Shown: positions 61,193 to 64,000 of the stretch, piece after piece
Layout: each line of letters starts with the position of its first letter
Numbering within the stretch: position 1 is the stretch's first letter
From: Actinomadura rudentiformis
GTDB lineage: Bacteria > Actinomycetota > Actinomycetes > Streptosporangiales > Streptosporangiaceae
NCBI RefSeq assembly: GCF_008923185.1
Contig: NZ_WBMT01000032.1
Span: 1 to 64,000 of the forward strand
Direction: 5' to 3'
DNA: 64,000 nt
The notes under the pieces: model-generated
Database searches by the model: none
Seen by the model: the letters and a program-made list of their open reading frames with translations, nothing else
What the model was told of the DNA's origin: nothing
Translations under genes and position numbers: made by a program

Positions 61193-62131
61193 CTAGGCGA
61201 GCAGGGGACGGTCCAGGTCGGGTTCTGGGTGGAGTCGTACGTCGTCGCGGTCGATGTCGGAGGGGCCCGGCATGCGGCTGGCGGGCAGCCGGACGGCGGC
61301 GGCGCCCCAGGCCAGGCCCTCGGCTAGCGCGCCCGGTCCCCGGGCGCCGGCGGAGAGAAAGCCGGCGAGGAGGGCATCGCCCGCGCCCACCGTGCCCTTC
61401 GGCGTGTGCACCGGCGCCGTGCCGGCGATGATCCCGTCGTCGTCGACGAGCAGCGCCCCGTCCGCGCCCAGGCTGACCAGGACGGACCTGGCGCCGAGCG
61501 CGCGCAGCTTCTCCGCGGCCTCGACCACGTCGGACAGCCGGTCCAGTGGCCGGCCGACCGCCTCGGTCAGCTCCTCCCGGTTCGGTTTGATCAGGTGGGG
61601 GCCGGCGGCGACGGCCGCCATGAGGGCGGGGCCGCTGCTGTCGACGGCCACCCGGATCCCTTCCGGGGCGAAGGCCTTGCACAGCTCGGCGTACAGGCCG
61701 TCCGGGACACCGGGCGGAAGGCTTCCGCAGGCGGCCACCCAGCTGGCCTGTTCGGCCTCGGTCACCACGACCTCGGCGACCGCGTCCAGCTCGGCGCGCG
61801 ACAGCGGCCCGCCCGGCTCGTTCAGCTTGGTGACCACGCCGCCGGGCTCGGCGATGGTCACGTTGGAACGGGTGCGCCCGGCAACCGGCACCGCGTGCGC
61901 GGTCAGCCCCTCGGCCAGCAACATCCGGTGCAGCTGGTCGCCGTCGGGACCGCCGACCGGGATCACCGCCACCGAGGGCACCCCGTTGGCCAGCAGGGCG
62001 CGCGAGACGTTCACGCCCTTGCCTCCGGGGTCCAGTCGCGCCGACCGGGTGCGGATGACGGCGCCGCGGGTCAGCGCGTCCACCTCGACGGTCCGGTCCA
62101 GGCTGGGGTTCAGCGTCAGAGTCACGATCAT
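61193..62131 (-). CDS. PfkB-family 1-phosphofructokinase/tagatose-6-phosphate kinase-like
   Basis: The 312-aa kinase has the PfkB entry LDPGGKGVNVSRAL (sig 1) and TPKGTVGAGDALLAGFLS (sig 2, catalytic Asp). FruK, LacC and PfkB share these features, so the phosphorylation site (C1 or C6) is not certain. It is the first gene of the minus-strand operon. ATG 62131 gives the standard MIVTLTLNPSLDRTVEV start; a longer start adds 36 low-complexity residues. Confidence 0.9.
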   Translation of the reverse strand: MIVTLTLNPSLDRTVEVDALTRGAVIRTRSARLDPGGKGVNVSRALLANGVPSVAVIPVGGPDGDQLHRMLLAEGLTAHAVPVAGRTRSNVTIAEPGGVVTKLNEPGGPLSRAELDAVAEVVVTEAEQASWVAACGSLPPGVPDGLYAELCKAFAPEGIRVAVDSSGPALMAAVAAGPHLIKPNREELTEAVGRPLDRLSDVVEAAEKLRALGARSVLVSLGADGALLVDDDGIIAGTAPVHTPKGTVGAGDALLAGFLSAGARGPGALAEGLAWGAAAVRLPASRMPGPSDIDRDDVRLHPEPDLDRPLLA

Positions 62132-62192
62132 GCCGGACCCGTCCGGGCTCGGCCCGCACGAAGGCTCTCGCCCCGCCGCTCCCGAGCGTGCA

Positions 62193-62257
62193 TGTTGATT
62201 CCCTCCGGCTTGTGTTGATTTACCTGTGTTTACGCCCACATGCTTGGAATGTCAACA
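62193..62257. promoter_or_regulatory. Three TGTTGA-type boxes upstream of the PTS operon
   Basis: TGTTGATT occurs at 62193-62200 and 62213-62220 on the plus strand, and TGTCAACA (62250-62257) reads TGTTGACA on the minus strand. They lie 60-125 bases before the kinase gene in an AT-richer patch. TGTTGA boxes are typical of DeoR/FruR-type operators. Confidence 0.55.
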
Positions 62258-62291
62258 GTGAGCTGCACAGAAGCAAGCCGGAGAGAACGAA

Positions 62292-62320
62292 CGCCTCGAC
62301 CGTGAGTGGCGGCCGAGGCG
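62292..62320 (-). terminator. Candidate terminator of the RiPP-edge operon
   Basis: CGCCTCG (62292-62298) and CGAGGCG (62314-62320) pair. Read on the minus strand the hairpin is followed by a U-rich-like TTCGTTCTCT tail, 56 bases after the M50 stop. Confidence 0.5.
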
Positions 62321-62375
62321 GTCAAAACAGGAGGCGCTGTGGCGTTCCGGCGCCCAGCGCCCGAGAAGAAGGGCC

Positions 62376-63524
62376 CTAGAAGAAGGACAGCGTCAACGTG
62401 AGCAGCCAGTAGGCGAACCAGCATGCCAGCACGGCGCCGAAGACGATCGAGCCCAACCCGTAGAGGCTGTAGATCAGCTTGACACGGCGAGGGTAGGTCT
62501 TCAGCCGCTGCGCGGTGCCGGCGTCACGTTGCCTCGCATGGAGCAGCGCCAGCCGGATGAAGCGGTAGCTCTCCAGGCGGAGATTCTGCATCCCGAGAGC
62601 GTGGTTGAGCATGAAGTAGCCGTCGAGCTGCAGGAACGGGATGAGATTGGCGACCGCCGAAAGGCTCCCGAAAAGCAGGAGGGCGGCCGCGGCGTGGCGC
62701 AGGGCACTGCCCTCCGGAGCCAGCATCCACAGCGGTGCCGCAGGGAGCATCAGGAGCAGGCTGGCGAAGAGACCGGCGAACGCCGTGCACACGCGGTGCC
62801 ATCGGCGCCTGAACAGCAGCACGTCATTGACCCGGCAGTAGGGCGCGAGCACCGGAAAGCGCCACAGAATGCCGATCTCTGTCGAGGCGCCGCCGAAACG
62901 CGTCGCGGTCAGACCGTGCGCGGCCTCGTGGACGGCCACGCTGAGCCACAGGATCAGCATGACCGCCAGTCCTGCCGCCGGCGCCTCCCACAACTGCCGT
63001 GCCTCGCCCGCGAGCGTGCCTGCTTTCACGGCGACCAGCACCTGCAGAGCGGTGACCGCGAGGAGCGCGGGTACCACGAAGTACGCGGAGAACAGGAATC
63101 GCAAGAACGGCAGGATCCGCCCGAAGAACCGCTGGGGATCGAACAGCGTCACCCGCGCGTTCAGCAGCGTGCGCCGGTCAGGCGCCGATGCTGGCGCCGG
63201 GCCGGCTTCCCCCGGTGCGGCCACCTCTCCGGACCCGGTCAGCAACCGGCGGCCGGCCAGGCTCGTCAGGATCTGCCGCCACTGCTCCTCGCCGAGACGC
63301 CGGTCGAACTCCTCGGCGTATTCGAGGCCGATCCGCTTCAGGGGAGTGCGGCCGTCCAGCCGGGTCATGATGAAGTACTCCCGCGGCCCGATCTGGTAGT
63401 ACTTCGCGGCGGCCGGATCCTTCACGTTGTGCACGAGAGCCGCTCCGCTTCGCACGGCGGGGCCGAGCACGATGTCGCCGCGCAGTTGCGGTCGCGCGGC
63501 GTCCATCGCGCTGGCCGCGGTCAT
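62376..63524 (-). CDS. M50-family metallopeptidase with PqqD-like N-terminal domain
   Basis: The 382-aa membrane protein has a soluble N-terminal domain (about 1-125) with YYQIGPREYFIMTRLDGRTP, which resembles PqqD/RRE-type peptide-binding folds. The zinc motif AVHEAAHGLTATRFGG is within membrane helices near residue 195, and IPFLQLDGYFML holds a later ligand. Several further helices follow. Such M50 proteins accompany RiPP clusters and may remove leader peptides. ATG 63524 overlaps the stop of the upstream gene by four bases. The PqqD assignment is by eye. Confidence 0.82.
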   Translation of the reverse strand: MTAASAMDAARPQLRGDIVLGPAVRSGAALVHNVKDPAAAKYYQIGPREYFIMTRLDGRTPLKRIGLEYAEEFDRRLGEEQWRQILTSLAGRRLLTGSGEVAAPGEAGPAPASAPDRRTLLNARVTLFDPQRFFGRILPFLRFLFSAYFVVPALLAVTALQVLVAVKAGTLAGEARQLWEAPAAGLAVMLILWLSVAVHEAAHGLTATRFGGASTEIGILWRFPVLAPYCRVNDVLLFRRRWHRVCTAFAGLFASLLLMLPAAPLWMLAPEGSALRHAAAALLLFGSLSAVANLIPFLQLDGYFMLNHALGMQNLRLESYRFIRLALLHARQRDAGTAQRLKTYPRRVKLIYSLYGLGSIVFGAVLACWFAYWLLTLTLSFF

Positions 63525-64000
63525 CTGCGCTCTCCCTTGCCGCCCGGAACGAGGTCGTCCTCCCGCAGCGACCGGTACAGCAGATATGACAGGTAGGACT
63601 CGTCGACCACGTTCGCGCCCAGCCGGTTGTTGGTCATGTGCATGTACGGCGCCAGCAGGATCTGCCGGACCAGCACCGGATCGGTGAGGGTCGCGCTGCG
63701 TGCGTCCGCTCCTGCCGGGGCCCAGTACGCGCCTCCGTCGCGGACCGGGAAGACCAGCCGGCCGCGCTCGGCGTGGTCGGTGATCCGGGCGTGCAGCTCC
63801 GCGCAGTGCTCTGCCCACGCGTGGCTGAAGCTGGTGAGCCGGGCTCGCCGGCCGGTGGTCAGCGCGGTGAAGATGTCCTCGAAGCGGTGCCGCAGGTCGT
63901 CGGCCACCTCGGCGTAGTTGTCGTCGTAGGCGGTGTCGCGCTCACCGTTGCCGAGCTTGAACCAGTCATGCCAGTAGTGGTGATAGCGCTCCATGAAGTC
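63521..64000 (-). CDS. C-terminal part of a lanthipeptide/thiopeptide-type biosynthesis protein (partial)
   Basis: About 159 residues of the C-terminal end are visible and the N-terminal part lies outside the window. The late motif ILLAPYMHMTNNRLGANV and nearby ARITDHAERGRL match the SpaB_C/thiopeptide-type bacteriocin biosynthesis domain, the elimination-type region of lanthipeptide/thiopeptide dehydratases. The 5' end is open at the window edge, so the full length is unknown. Overlap with the M50 gene indicates one operon. Confidence 0.8.
   Translation of the reverse strand, partial: DFMERYHHYWHDWFKLGNGERDTAYDDNYAEVADDLRHRFEDIFTALTTGRRARLTSFSHAWAEHCAELHARITDHAERGRLVFPVRDGGAYWAPAGADARSATLTDPVLVRQILLAPYMHMTNNRLGANVVDESYLSYLLYRSLREDDLVPGGKGERR

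Noticed and set aside
1..64000. tRNA genes, CRISPR arrays, insertion sequences and prophage genes
   Set aside because: I looked for cloverleaf ends, transposases, integrases and phage structural genes and saw none, but weak cases could be missed without a search tool.

Overview
The window is a high-GC (about 70%) actinobacterial chromosome segment. A mycothiol-dependent formaldehyde dehydrogenase, the SteA/SteB-type division pair, a MurJ/MraY-like cluster, many GTG/TTG starts and short 4-base gene overlaps point to Actinomycetota. The 5S/spacer sequence and gene order suggest a filamentous actinomycete such as the order Streptosporangiales; that family-level placement is inference.

Layout. 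1-355 is the tail of an rRNA operon (spacer, 5S rRNA, terminator). 422-21552 is a conserved chromosomal core. It holds a low-complexity RNA-binding-like/TPR protein, a secreted PhoX-like protein, an MBL hydrolase, an SSB-like protein, a DUF1015 protein, TPR and HAD proteins, a secreted GDPD and an SCP2 protein. These are followed by a tightly packed run: small acidic protein, tlyA, NAD kinase, recN, steA, steB-like, MraY-like transferase, murJ and a glycosyltransferase. The run links rRNA modification, NADP supply, DNA repair, division and envelope synthesis. 21553-33431 holds a TerC-family gene behind a likely manganese (yybP-ykoY) riboswitch, a two-domain acyl-CoA dehydrogenase, a lipoprotein-MoxR-VWA set, a class III nucleotidyl cyclase and a formaldehyde-detoxification pair.

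33600-53400 is an accessory, secretion-rich half. It contains a secreted alpha/beta hydrolase, a P-loop protein, an MFS transporter, dehydrogenases, two TetR regulators with clear palindromic operators, a secreted GH5 enzyme, an unusual membrane-methyltransferase fusion and two tandem PucR-type regulators. It also has a secreted lipase, a cutinase, a GH15 glucoamylase-like enzyme and a secreted protein made of two copies of an unrecognised module.

53504-62320 is sugar-acid and polyol uptake. A GntR regulator, gluconokinase and GntP permease form a gluconate unit. A minus-strand operon carries a PfkB kinase, split mannitol-family EIIC, EIIB and EIIA, a zinc dehydrogenase, HPr and a DeoR regulator, which together make a plausible hexitol PTS pathway. 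62376-64000 is the edge of a RiPP-like biosynthetic cluster: an M50 protease coupled to the C-terminal part of a lanthipeptide/thiopeptide-type dehydratase-family protein that runs off the window.

A recurring feature is short tandem duplication across gene ends. Stop codons are duplicated at the ssb-like gene, recN and gntR, and a Shine-Dalgarno is duplicated before the gene at 33683. No tRNA genes, CRISPR arrays, insertion sequences or prophage genes were seen.
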